52,209 nucleotides of DNA from Candidatus Anoxychlamydiales bacterium (GCA_011065125.1 JAAKFI010000007.1:1-52209), one strand, 5' to 3'; shown: positions 9,295 to 16,600, numbered from the stretch's first letter. Notes: a model not told the origin generated them from the letters alone. A program made the numbers and translations.

Positions 9295-10405
9295 TATCGC
9301 TTGCTAAACTATCGTAGAACATAAGACCTTTTTTAGATAATTTATATCTATTATTTTCTTTTTTTATAAAAATAGAATTATCTAGGTATTTAATTATATT
9401 ACTTGGTATTTTTCCATTATTTTTTTGAAAATTTTTTATATTAACTCCATCTATAACTCTTAAATTTACAAGTAAAAGCTCGATTATATTTTTAGGGTAG
9501 GAAAGTCTTTCTTCAAAATCTACTATATTTTTATTTTCTAAAATATTTTTTATATATATTTTTATATTTGATATGTTTTTGTGTCTTGTTTGATTAAAAT
9601 AGCTAAAACTAGATACCCCAAACCCTAAAAACTCTCTTTGTTGCCAGTATCCTAAGTTATGTTTGGAATTACATCCTTTTTTTGAAAAAGCTGATATTTC
9701 ATATCTTAAAAACCCTAGATTTTTAAGTTTGGAAATTGCTTTGTTCAGCATTTTCAAACTGTCTTTTTCTTTAGGAAGATAGGGGAGGTATTTATCTTTA
9801 TTTTTATGAAAAAATGTATTTTCTTCAAACGTCAAATTATATAATGAAACATGTGTGATATCTAAATATTTCAATTGATCCAGGGTATCTTCAAATGAAT
9901 TTATTAATTGATGTGGTATATCATACATCAAGTCAATAGAGATATTATCTATTTTTGCTTTTTTTATGTTATCTATAGCTTTTTTTACATCAGTTGAACT
10001 ATGTGATCTATTTAATACTTTTAAAAGATTATCATCTAATGATTGAGCTCCAATGCTTACTCTATTTATATTAGCTTTTTTAAAACCTTCAAATTTCTTG
10101 ACAGTTACATTTTCAGGATTAGTTTCTATTGTTATTTCAGTATTATTATTTATATTAAACTCATTTAACACATCATCAATAAAACTAAAATCAACAATAC
10201 TAGGAGTTCCACCACCAAAATAAATAGATACAATATCTCTTTTAAAAAAAAGCTTTTGTTTAGATCTAATTTCTAAAATAAGAGCTTTTTTATATTTTTC
10301 TATCAAATCTTTTTTTGGATATACGCTATAAAATTGACAGTAGGGACATTTTTTTTCACAAAAGGGGATATGTATATAAATTGATATTTTACCAGTTATC
10401 AGCAT
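9287..10405 (-). CDS. hemW: HemW-like radical SAM protein (annotated in chlamydiae as hemN_1)
   Basis: The 372-residue product has the radical SAM cluster motif C16-x3-C20-x2-C23 followed by Q-F, then YFGGGTPS (a hallmark of the family), ITIETNPENV, NRVSIGAQS, DLMYDIPHQ and a C-terminal winged-helix-like domain. True HemN (oxygen-independent coproporphyrinogen III oxidase) normally has a fourth cysteine two residues after the third; here the position is Phe, as in HemW, a haem-binding chaperone. Function is therefore more likely haem trafficking than coproporphyrinogen oxidation. The start overlaps the last codons of the upstream gene by 17 bases, suggesting translational coupling. In C. trachomatis a hemN-type gene lies near CT053, matching this neighbourhood. 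Confidence 0.85.
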   Translation of the reverse strand: MLITGKISIYIHIPFCEKKCPYCQFYSVYPKKDLIEKYKKALILEIRSKQKLFFKRDIVSIYFGGGTPSIVDFSFIDDVLNEFNINNNTEITIETNPENVTVKKFEGFKKANINRVSIGAQSLDDNLLKVLNRSHSSTDVKKAIDNIKKAKIDNISIDLMYDIPHQLINSFEDTLDQLKYLDITHVSLYNLTFEENTFFHKNKDKYLPYLPKEKDSLKMLNKAISKLKNLGFLRYEISAFSKKGCNSKHNLGYWQQREFLGFGVSSFSYFNQTRHKNISNIKIYIKNILENKNIVDFEERLSYPKNIIELLLVNLRVIDGVNIKNFQKNNGKIPSNIIKYLDNSIFIKKENNRYKLSKKGLMFYDSLASDII

Positions 10406-10829
10406 CTGGATCTTCTAGAATTCCTCTTTTCCATCTATTTTTATCAGAAAAGGGATCTTCTACATCTTCATCATTGGATGTAGATTCGCTAGCAGAGCTA
10501 GCTCCTGTTTCTGTTTCTAAGTCAAAGGTTTGAGTGTCGTTGAATCCAAGCTCTGTTTCCATTCCAGCGTCCACATCCGGCAGGGTTTGAGGATCTTGAT
10601 AAGCCTGTCTTTGCTGTCCTTTTTTTGGAGCTACATATTCTTCTATATCCCCATTTTCTTTCATAAATCTTAGTCTATCTTTTTCTTCTTTAACTTTTTG
10701 GATAGTAGATTGTATTTCTTCTTTATGCTTTTCGATATCTTTTTTAGGAACAAGTCCTAAATTCAACCATTTTTCTAAATCTTCTAACTCTATTTCTAAT
10801 TTTTTTAATCTTTCACTTTTAAGTTTCAT
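10389..10829 (-). CDS. conserved chlamydial coiled-coil protein (CT053-like)
   Basis: The 146-residue protein opens with a charged heptad-like helix (residues 1-60: LKSERLKKLEIELEDLEKWL, then GLVPKKDIEKHKEEI), followed by an acidic, Ser/Thr/Gly-rich, probably disordered C-terminal half ending FSDKNRWKRGILEDPDADNW. I recall a protein of about this length and N-terminal character directly beside hemN in C. trachomatis (CT053), so I treat it as the orthologue by position; no biochemical role is known to me. The C-terminus overlaps the hemW start by 17 bases, so the two form an operon. No membrane segment, cysteine or catalytic motif. A structural or adaptor role is only inference. Confidence 0.7.
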   Translation of the reverse strand: MKLKSERLKKLEIELEDLEKWLNLGLVPKKDIEKHKEEIQSTIQKVKEEKDRLRFMKENGDIEEYVAPKKGQQRQAYQDPQTLPDVDAGMETELGFNDTQTFDLETETGASSASESTSNDEDVEDPFSDKNRWKRGILEDPDADNW

Positions 10830-10910
10830 TAAAATCCCTGACTTACTTTATTAGATCAATAAAGTACCTAAAATTGGAATTTTTAAAAAGAAAAATTTTA
10901 TCTTAATACA

Positions 10911-10943
10911 AAACAGCCATCATTTTAAAGATGATGGCTGTTT
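10911..10943 (-). terminator. strong hairpin terminator after the 651-aa gene
   Basis: A perfect 13-bp stem (AAACAGCCATCAT paired with ATGATGGCTGTTT, 7-base loop) lies about 45 bases past the stop at 10987 on the minus strand and runs into TTTTG. It is close to symmetric and could work from either side. Confidence 0.7.
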
Positions 10944-10986
10944 TGAAAAAGTGTAAATTATTTATTATAAAAAATAATTTTATAAT

Positions 10987-12942
10987 TTATTTTAGTTCGT
11001 CAATTTTTAATGCTTTTATTATTCCTTCAGCTCTTGGATCAGTTAAAAATCCATCTTCTTCTTTAGCATAGACGCTTTCACAAAAGCCTTTAGCTGCATT
11101 AAATGCTACGCCAGGACTAGAGGCTGTGCTTAAATATTCTAAATGTTTTTCTTTCACTACAGTTGTTATTTTTGCTTTTAATTGAGCTTCTGTTAATTGT
11201 TCTTGTTTAGGCTCTACAGGAGCAGGAGCTGCTGCTGGTTTTGGTTTAGGTTCTGCCGGAGCTGGTGCTGCCGCTGGTGCTTTAGGTTCTTCTTCTGCTG
11301 CATCGGTTTGCCCTGCTGCAGGAAAGATTTTTCCCCACCAACTTTTTGGAGTACTGGGAGTTTGATCTAAATCACTTATTTTTCTTGCTGAGTGGGCTAA
11401 TCTTTGCTCTAGAAGTTGTAACGCTTCCATCTCCTTTTTCAAATCCTGTATTTCTGTCTGTAATCTTTTTTCCATAGAAAAATCTTGTTGTTTTAAATCT
11501 TCTATTTTTCTCGTTAGTTCGTTTGTCTCTTCTATAAGGGTTTTCCTTTGAGTTGTAAGTTGTTCTTGTTGAGTTGTAAGTTTTTGCGCTTTTTCTCTTA
11601 ACAATTTATCTTTAATACTTGTAAGTCTTGCTGCATCTTCCTTAGATGTAGTTGTTTGTATCACCCTTTGAACCTCTCCAATAATCTCGTCGTAGTCTTT
11701 ACCTGAAGATTTGCTCAGCGCGTCTAATCTTGCTTTTAATACATCGCTTTCTTTTGTTTTTGAAGCTAATTCTGCATTTTTAGCTCTCAATTTTTTCTCG
11801 TGATCTTTTTGCTGGCTTCTGATGGTAGCCAACTCTGTTCTTTTCGATTCCATAGCGGCTTCTTTTGCTTTTATCTGCTCTCTTTTGCTATCTAAAAACT
11901 CTATCAGATCTTCATGTGCACTTTTAGCTGCTGCTGCTTCTTCTCTCTCTTCTGCTGCTTTCTTTTCTGTGTGTGCTGCTTTCTCTGCTGCGTTTGTTGC
12001 TTCTGTCGCTCCTTCATCTGTTGGTGCTGGTTTATCTCCCGCTGGCGCTGCTGCTGCTTCTGTTAAACTTGTGTCTTCAGAAGGATTCTTACGGCATGTT
12101 GAAATAATTACTACCCCTAGAATTCCTACCCCAAAGAAACCACCAGTAGCTAATGTACCTATTGTTGCAGCTGATGCTAACATAAGAGCTCCTACTCCTG
12201 TTCCTGCTCCAAGTTTTAATAAATTTGCTTTTTTCTCTTCTGATAAAACAGGCATTATCTGACTTACTCTATCTCTAAAATGAGGCTTTTTTTCTTCTGA
12301 AACAAAAGATTTAAGTTTTTCTTCAGCAGTAGATTTAAGTTTACCTAGGTCTTTTTTCGTAAAGTTGAATTTTAGAGACGGTTCTTCCTCTAGTAGTTTT
12401 TCCAATTCTGAAATATTAATAAGCATTTCCGCAATTACACGGTGTTTTTCTGTATTCTCATTTAATTTATCAAAAGAGGAAATACCGGTTTCAATTTCAG
12501 TGAAGAGGCTATTAGCGTTTGTTGTTTTTAGGATTTCTGTAGAAGGTGCTGCTGCTCTTGGTGCTGCCGCACATTGTTCTGGTGTCATAGGAGGTGCATC
12601 CTCGTAAGTTTCTTCTTCTTCACTTTCTGCTGCTGCCATCGATGCTGCCGCTGCCGGTGGTGCTGCTGCTCCTGCTCCTGTATCTGCTGGTTGTGCTTTT
12701 TTTCTAGTTATTGGAGTTTCTCTTTTTTGTCTTCTTCTTCTAGTTGCACCTGCTGGTGCTGGTGCCGATGCTGCTACTCCTGCTCCTGCCGCACCACTCG
12801 TTATTGCTGCTGCTGCTGCTGCTGCTGTTCTTTCATCAGTTTTATCTAATCTATCTCTTGTTGTTTGTATTCCTGCTTTTTCTGCTGTTTGTTCTCTTGC
12901 TGGTGCTGGTGCTGGTGCCGTTTTTCTTGTTGGTGTAGCCAT
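10987..12942 (-). CDS. Ala/Pro-rich coiled-coil protein with a hydrophobic hairpin, candidate secreted or inclusion-membrane effector
   Basis: I do not recognise a family. Layout of the 651 residues: 1-130 low-complexity Ala/Pro/Arg (A-P-A-P-A-P, an uninterrupted Ala run, RRRRQKRE), then acidic EEEE; 150-235 helical; 236-281 two hydrophobic segments separated by Gly (LASAATIGTLATGGFF...); 300-330 Ala-rich; 330-520 a long Lys/Glu/Gln coiled coil; about 540-600 repeated A-A-P-A-P-x-E-P-K; and a compact C-terminal domain. The hydrophobic hairpin resembles the bilobed segment of chlamydial Inc proteins. The coding sequence is visibly GC-richer and more repetitive than its neighbours because of Ala codons. 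AAGGAG lies 8 bases before the ATG, a good promoter lies upstream and a strong terminator downstream: a monocistronic unit. Its first codons and leader are duplicated at 13728. Confidence 0.75.
   Translation of the reverse strand: MATPTRKTAPAPAPAREQTAEKAGIQTTRDRLDKTDERTAAAAAAAITSGAAGAGVAASAPAPAGATRRRRQKRETPITRKKAQPADTGAGAAAPPAAAASMAAAESEEEETYEDAPPMTPEQCAAAPRAAAPSTEILKTTNANSLFTEIETGISSFDKLNENTEKHRVIAEMLINISELEKLLEEEPSLKFNFTKKDLGKLKSTAEEKLKSFVSEEKKPHFRDRVSQIMPVLSEEKKANLLKLGAGTGVGALMLASAATIGTLATGGFFGVGILGVVIISTCRKNPSEDTSLTEAAAAPAGDKPAPTDEGATEATNAAEKAAHTEKKAAEEREEAAAAKSAHEDLIEFLDSKREQIKAKEAAMESKRTELATIRSQQKDHEKKLRAKNAELASKTKESDVLKARLDALSKSSGKDYDEIIGEVQRVIQTTTSKEDAARLTSIKDKLLREKAQKLTTQQEQLTTQRKTLIEETNELTRKIEDLKQQDFSMEKRLQTEIQDLKKEMEALQLLEQRLAHSARKISDLDQTPSTPKSWWGKIFPAAGQTDAAEEEPKAPAAAPAPAEPKPKPAAAPAPVEPKQEQLTEAQLKAKITTVVKEKHLEYLSTASSPGVAFNAAKGFCESVYAKEEDGFLTDPRAEGIIKALKIDELK
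12806..12826. repeat. (GCT)7 trinucleotide run inside the Ala-rich gene
   Basis: Seven perfect GCT units on the plus strand encode an alanine run near residue 40 of the minus-strand protein. A change in unit number would keep the frame, so length variation between strains would alter only the Ala tract. Confidence 0.8.
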
Positions 12943-13006
12943 ATTATTATCTCCTTAATTTTTTATTATTTATAATTTTATTACGTTAATTGATAATTTA
13001 ATTAAT

Positions 13007-13035
13007 ATTATAGCAAAAATATAATTATTAGTAAA
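13007..13035 (-). promoter_or_regulatory. promoter of the 651-aa Ala-rich gene
   Basis: On the minus strand, TTTACT (13035-13030) and TATAAT (13012-13007) are separated by exactly 17 bases, and TGC directly precedes the -10, making it an extended -10. The leader would be about 60 bases with a strong Shine-Dalgarno. The duplicated copy at 13787 has TACAAT at the same place. Confidence 0.65.
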
Positions 13036-13094
13036 TTAATCTAGAATAATATAATTATTATTATTATATAAAATTTTTTTTTATAAGATTATAC

Positions 13095-13126
13095 AATAAG
13101 CTTCATTTTTTTATTTGAAGCTTATT
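13095..13126 (-). terminator. hairpin after the DUF1858 pseudogene (copy A)
   Basis: AATAAGCTTCA pairs with TGAAGCTTATT (11 bp, 10-base loop). It is the duplicate of the hairpin at 13838-13869. There is only a short T-rich stretch after it on either strand, so termination strength is uncertain. Confidence 0.5.
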
Positions 13127-13156
13127 TAGTTAAATACTTGAGTGTTTAATGTATTT

Positions 13157-13376
13157 TTAAGATTTTTGAATTACTGAATTTAAATCATTTATGATTTTTG
13201 ATAGGTCCTCTTCTGACATACCATGGGCCATAAGTCCTTCTTTTTTAGAGTCTCAAAGCTAGGAGCTGCACATCCACAACAGATCCAAGCCCTGAATTCA
13301 TCAAAACTTCAGCTAGGTTGTCTTTATGTTCCGGGTATTTTAAAAAAATTTCTTGAATGGTCATATCTGCTGTTTC
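13157..13376 (-). pseudogene. degenerate copy of the DUF1858 gene
   Basis: The sequence is a near-identical copy of the intact gene at 13900-14124. The start MTIQEIFLKYPEHKD is kept (ATG 13364-13362), but about two extra bases in the Cys-x-x-Cys region (near 13275) and two more near 13240 destroy the frame and the cysteine pair, and the seven codons that precede MTIQ in the intact copy are replaced. The old stop (13159-13157) and the downstream hairpin remain. A pseudogene from a recent tandem duplication is the simplest reading; sequencing error could explain one indel but hardly both. Confidence 0.85.
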
Positions 13377-13446
13377 TACTAGTTCTTTTTTTTAGCTGTT
13401 GGACTTTCTCTTGTTCCAGTTACTCCTTCTACTACTTCATAATAAA

Positions 13447-13728
13447 TTATTTCTGTGTGTCTGATCCATAGGTATTTTTTGCTCTTGCTGCTGCACTTGC
13501 TAGTGTTCTTGCTGCTACTTTTGCTACTTTAGGTGTTTTTGCTTTATAATAAAGTATCTCTGTGTCTGATCCATAGGTATTTTTTGCTCTTGCTGCTGCA
13601 GCACTTGCTAGTGCTCTTGCTCCTGCTTTTGCTACTTTAGGTGTTTTTGCTTTATAATAAAGTATCTCTGTGTCTGATCTATAGGTATTTTTTGCTCTTG
13701 TTGCCGCTCTTATTGTTCTTGTAGCCAT
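13447..13728 (-). CDS. small Ala/Lys/Tyr-rich protein of 35-36-residue repeats, tail probably frameshifted
   Basis: The 93-residue product starts MATRTIRAATR, like the first residues of the 651-aa protein, and shares its leader and Shine-Dalgarno. It consists of tandem units: ARAKNTYxSDTEILYYKAK followed by TPKVAK and an Ala/Arg-rich stretch, of 36 and 35 residues, then a third unit that breaks after YGSDT. In the third unit a GT dinucleotide is present one time more than in the others (13454-13460), which shifts the frame and gives the early stop. Without it the frame would continue as TEIIYYEVVEGVTGT and end at 13379-13381, joining the duplication border. No known family; the basic, Ala-rich units are reminiscent of nucleic-acid-binding low-complexity proteins, but that is speculation. 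Confidence 0.6.
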   Translation of the reverse strand: MATRTIRAATRAKNTYRSDTEILYYKAKTPKVAKAGARALASAAAARAKNTYGSDTEILYYKAKTPKVAKVAARTLASAAARAKNTYGSDTQK

Positions 13729-13786
13729 ATCATTATCTCCTTAATTTTTTATTTATTATTACGTTAATTGGTAATTATCAATAAAT

Positions 13787-13794
13787 ATTGTAAC
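13787..13794 (-). promoter_or_regulatory. extended -10 element of the 93-aa repeat gene
   Basis: On the minus strand TGT-TACAAT occupies 13794... to 13787, at the place of TGC-TATAAT in the duplicate copy. No convincing -35 is present. The T-to-C change in the -10 suggests weaker activity than the copy that serves the 651-aa gene. Confidence 0.35.
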
Positions 13795-13837
13795 AAAAAT
13801 ATAATTATTATTATATAAATTTTTTATAAGATTATAC

Positions 13838-13869
13838 AATAAGCTTCAATTTTTTATTTGAAGCTTATT
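13838..13869 (-). terminator. hairpin after the DUF1858 gene (copy B)
   Basis: AATAAGCTTCAA pairs with TTGAAGCTTATT, a perfect 12-bp stem about 30 bases past the DUF1858 stop on the minus strand. It is followed by TTGT rather than a long T run, so it may end or stabilise the ferredoxin-DUF1858 transcript. Confidence 0.5.
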
Positions 13870-13899
13870 TAGTTAAATACTTGAGTGTTTAATGTATTT

Positions 13900-14124
13900 T
13901 TAAGATTTTTGAATTACTGAATTTAAGTCATTTATGATTTTTGATAGATCCTCCTCTGACATACCATGGGCCATAAGTCCTTCTTTTAGAGTCTCAAAGC
14001 TAGAGGCTGCACATCCAACACATCCAAGCCCTGAATTCATCAAAACTTCAGCTAGGTTGTCTTTATGTTCCGGGTATTTTAAAAAAATTTCTTGAATGGT
14101 CATATCTTCTGTTATTTTATCCAT
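13900..14124 (-). CDS. DUF1858 domain protein with a Cys-x-x-Cys pair
   Basis: The 74-residue product is a single DUF1858 domain: MTIQEIFLKYPEHKDNLAEVL, then the motif GLGCVGCAASSFETLKEGL with Cys35 and Cys38, then MSEEDLSKIINDLN. This family (the disulphide domain often found beside hybrid-cluster or ScdA-type proteins) is thought to take part in redox or Fe-S chemistry. The gene starts 8 bases after the ferredoxin stop, so the pair is an operon and the two small proteins may exchange electrons or share a cluster. A degenerate duplicate lies at 13157-13376. The ATG at 14124 has the sequence AAGGAAC upstream. Confident in family, not in exact role. Confidence 0.88.
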   Translation of the reverse strand: MDKITEDMTIQEIFLKYPEHKDNLAEVLMNSGLGCVGCAASSFETLKEGLMAHGMSEEDLSKIINDLNSVIQKS

Positions 14125-14132
14125 AATGTTCC

Positions 14133-14396
14133 TTAAAATTTTATTTTTACATTTCCTGATTTAATTGAGCATTGACATGCTAGTCTTTCATCTTGGATAT
14201 CTCCTAGAAAGTCTTTTTCAGCTTGCGTTGGCTCTGATAAATTTTCCATGCCTTCTGTTACTTCAATAATGCATGATCCACAAACGCCCTCTGAACAAGC
14301 AAAAGGAATACCTTCTTTTTCACAAGCAGCTTGAATTTTTTCATTATCTTTTAATTCTACCTCATTAGAGGTATTTTCAAATATTAGCTTTGCCAT
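14133..14396 (-). CDS. [2Fe-2S] plant-type ferredoxin
   Basis: The 87-residue protein shows the plant/adrenodoxin-type cluster pattern C34-x4-C39-x2-C42 followed by C74, with PFACSEGVCGSC as the core and ERLACQC near the end; C25 and C76 are additional cysteines. The beta-grasp fold is clear from the N-terminal LIFENTSNEVELKDNEKI pattern. It is a small soluble electron carrier; partners are unknown, with DUF1858 as the immediate downstream gene. GGAG lies 6-9 bases upstream of the ATG and a good promoter lies about 30 bases further. Chlamydiae are known to keep a single small ferredoxin of this kind. Confidence 0.92.
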   Translation of the reverse strand: MAKLIFENTSNEVELKDNEKIQAACEKEGIPFACSEGVCGSCIIEVTEGMENLSEPTQAEKDFLGDIQDERLACQCSIKSGNVKIKF

Positions 14397-14423
14397 ACTA
14401 TTCTCCTATAAATTAATTTAGTT

Positions 14424-14452
14424 TATATAAAAAAGAGTATGATATATATCAA
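14424..14452 (-). promoter_or_regulatory. promoter of the ferredoxin-DUF1858 operon
   Basis: On the minus strand TTGATA (14452-14447) and TATATA (14429-14424) have an exact 17-base spacer. The start of transcription would fall about 20 bases before the ferredoxin ATG. Confidence 0.6.
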
Positions 14453-14890
14453 AATAAATACAAGAATAATTAATAGTGTGAAGTTGTGTTTTACTAGGCC
14501 TTGTATAAGATAACTTTTTTTTAGACTTTATCATTTCTATAATAAGATTATTTATGTAATCATAACTATCTCAGGATGTTTCTATTTGCATTGAATCAAA
14601 TATTTTTTTTCATTTTATTAAATTATTTTAATTTGTGATTTAAAAAAAAATAATTGTTATTAAAATTTAATTTTAATTTTAATAAAAGTTAAAAATATTT
14701 TATTGTAATTATGACTAAAAATAAAAAATTAATACATTAATTTTGTGAAATTTTAAATTAAAATAAAACTTAATTCGTCTATGAAAAATCGATGTTTTTT
14801 TGAAATTAATTAATATTTTTTTTATTTATAATATTAAATTTATTAATACTTTTAATTATTAATTTAATTGTTAAAATGAATTAGTTTCTA
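14453..14890. other. gene-free, AT-rich divergent intergenic region
   Basis: Between the divergent ferredoxin and 518-aa promoters lie about 440 bases of very AT-rich sequence. I see no frame of useful length, no tRNA-like fold and no clear hairpin. It could hold upstream promoter elements or an unrecognised small RNA. Confidence 0.5.
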
Positions 14891-14919
14891 TTGATAAAAA
14901 ATACTTTTGAGATTATAAT
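14891..14919 (+). promoter_or_regulatory. strong promoter of the 518-aa gene
   Basis: TTGATA (14891-14896), exactly 17 bases, TATAAT (14914-14919). This is one of the best consensus matches in the window. The leader would be about 75 bases and ends with GACGGAGG, a strong Shine-Dalgarno 7 bases before the ATG. Confidence 0.7.
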
Positions 14920-14999
14920 ATTAATTAAGTTTTAATAAATAATGTTGTTTAACTAATTTAAAACAAAAAAAATATATTTTAATCCGACGGAGGAAAAAA

Positions 15000-16556
15000 A
15001 TGAGTATTACAGATCGTAAACTTAGTGCTTATAAAGTGCCAGAAAAGGCAAGCCAAGTTAGTCTTGAAAAAAAAGAATTTAAAATGAGTCCAACAGCTAA
15101 AAAAGTAGCTGCAGTGGCTGCAGTAGTATTATTAGCTGCAGGAGCTGGTGCTCTTATTGGAGGCTTTGCTTCTGGTAGTTTTTTAGCAGTTGGTATTGGG
15201 GCTCTTACTGGAGCTGGTCTTGCAGTAGCTGCAATAGGTATAGCTAATGTAGTTAAAGACATTCAAAACCCATGCGCTAAAATCACTAAAGCTCTTGAAA
15301 AAAGAGAAGTTAAAAGATTAGCTCAAAAAGCAAAAACTGCTGCAATAAAAGCTAATAACTATAATAAAATAATTGGTGATACAGATATTTTAGAACTTAG
15401 AAAAAAATCTGCTAAAGCTAATAAAGAGTTTATAGAATATGTATTAGAACATGCTGCTTCAAAAAAAGAGGAAAAAGAGTATTTATCTTCTCTTTATGAA
15501 GGTGAAGATTCTGATATATCATTGAATACTAGTGCAGAAGGCATGAAATTGTTAACTCAAAGAGCAATGAATGGTGAGAGAATAGCTTTCAGAAAAGAAG
15601 AAAGTAAAAAATTCTTAAAATCTGATATCTCAGTTAAAGATTACATGACAACAGTTGTAGGTTCTATAATAGATGAAAAAATAGATGCTTCAATGTACTA
15701 TGTTAATGGAAAAATTGATGAAGTATTAAATGCTTATGAAAAAAAACAGCTTACTATTTCAGAATTAACACAAAAAGCTTCAGAAATTAGAAATTCTGAT
15801 GAATTTAAAAAGCTTCCTTTAAGAGTAAGAGAGACGTTTAGTAATTTAACTGATCATTTAATTGAAGAAGTTTTAACTAATAGATCTCCTGAAGTAAAAG
15901 CTAGAGATGATAAAGAAGTTAAAGCTTATTTAAACAAAAATCATTTAAAAACTTTCAGTGCAAAAAATAAAGAATTTGAAGCTGAAAAAGTGACATTAGC
16001 TGAGAAAGCAAGACATCAATTAGAATTGATGGGAGCGATTGGTAAATTAACAGATAGAAGATTAGATAAAAAAAGAGTAGATGCTTCTTTTAATGCTAAT
16101 CAATTCACTGAAAAAAAACAAAAAGAACTTCATGAAGAAATAGAAGCGGTGAAACAAGCCATTAAAGAAAATAAGCAATATGTTGCAGATGTTAAAGAAA
16201 AATGTAATGAAGAAATAAGCAAATATGAAGCTCAACTAAAAGCTTTAGAAACTAAATATAATGAGTATCTAAAGTCTGTTTTAACAACAGTTTTAGCTGA
16301 TAGCAAAGTTGGTTTAACTTCTAAGTATTTCTTTGGATCAGAAGAACTTACAACTCAAAAATTAAAAGGGTTGTTAAAAAGTCTTAGAGCAGATGCAAAA
16401 ACTTTAGCAGAAGCGGAAGCTTTAGCAAAAGCAGAAGCAAAAGCAGAAGCTGATAAAGTAGCTTTAGAACAAGCTGAAATGGATGCAAAAGCTGATAAAG
16501 CAGCAAACGAAGGTTCTTTCTTTAGCAGAGGATTAGCTAATCTTTTTCAGTATTAA
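15000..16556 (+). CDS. Inc-like protein with N-terminal bilobed hydrophobic domain and long coiled coil
   Basis: The 518-residue product has no family I recognise. Residues 1-30 are polar, as in type III secretion signals. Residues 34-55 and 60-84 are two Ala/Gly-rich transmembrane helices joined by a short turn: the bilobed layout that defines chlamydial inclusion-membrane proteins. Residues 90-330 are charged helical sequence, about 335-430 a Lys/Glu coiled coil, and about 460-500 an Ala-Glu-Lys repeat (ALAKAEAKAEADKVALEQAE) resembling the neighbour at 16884. Strong promoter, strong Shine-Dalgarno and a terminator make it an isolated, probably highly expressed gene. Inferred role: a secreted protein inserted in the inclusion or host vacuole membrane with its coiled coil facing the host cytosol. 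Confidence 0.75.
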   Translation: MSITDRKLSAYKVPEKASQVSLEKKEFKMSPTAKKVAAVAAVVLLAAGAGALIGGFASGSFLAVGIGALTGAGLAVAAIGIANVVKDIQNPCAKITKALEKREVKRLAQKAKTAAIKANNYNKIIGDTDILELRKKSAKANKEFIEYVLEHAASKKEEKEYLSSLYEGEDSDISLNTSAEGMKLLTQRAMNGERIAFRKEESKKFLKSDISVKDYMTTVVGSIIDEKIDASMYYVNGKIDEVLNAYEKKQLTISELTQKASEIRNSDEFKKLPLRVRETFSNLTDHLIEEVLTNRSPEVKARDDKEVKAYLNKNHLKTFSAKNKEFEAEKVTLAEKARHQLELMGAIGKLTDRRLDKKRVDASFNANQFTEKKQKELHEEIEAVKQAIKENKQYVADVKEKCNEEISKYEAQLKALETKYNEYLKSVLTTVLADSKVGLTSKYFFGSEELTTQKLKGLLKSLRADAKTLAEAEALAKAEAKAEADKVALEQAEMDAKADKAANEGSFFSRGLANLFQY

Positions 16557-16600
16557 AACATAAGGTTGATCTTATAAGATTAACAAAAGAAGATAATCAA

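Larger units (their letters stand above)
12936..13376. repeat. tandem duplication, copy A (leader of the Ala-rich gene plus degenerate DUF1858 gene)
   Basis: From the first codons of the 651-aa gene through its leader, an 11-bp hairpin and a DUF1858 reading frame, this stretch matches copy B (13721-14112) almost base for base over its DUF1858 part and more loosely in the AT-rich leader, where copy A carries extra AT bases. The match fades just past the DUF1858 start. Confidence 0.85.
13721..14112. repeat. tandem duplication, copy B (intact DUF1858 gene plus leader of the repeat gene)
   Basis: This is the partner of 12936-13376. It includes the first codons and leader of the 93-aa repeat gene, the AAGCTT hairpin and most of the intact DUF1858 gene. 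Because copy B keeps the functional gene next to ferredoxin, it is likely the older arrangement. Confidence 0.85.

Noticed and set aside
11822-12938. Several plus-strand open frames rich in Cys, Leu or Ser opposite the Ala-rich gene
   Set aside because: They are by-products of GCT/GCA-rich Ala codons on the other strand; they have no ribosome-binding sites and their composition is not protein-like.
13223-13471. 82-codon plus-strand open frame in the duplicated region
   Set aside because: It is antisense to the DUF1858 pseudogene and the tail of the repeat gene, with no relation to the intact copy.
13447-13728. Direct repeats considered as a CRISPR array
   Set aside because: Units of about 105-108 bases are coding repeats without spacers; the amino-acid repeat explains them fully.
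14453-14890. Possible small RNA or riboswitch before the 518-aa gene
   Set aside because: I found no stable fold or known riboswitch pattern; AT-rich sequence alone does not support it.
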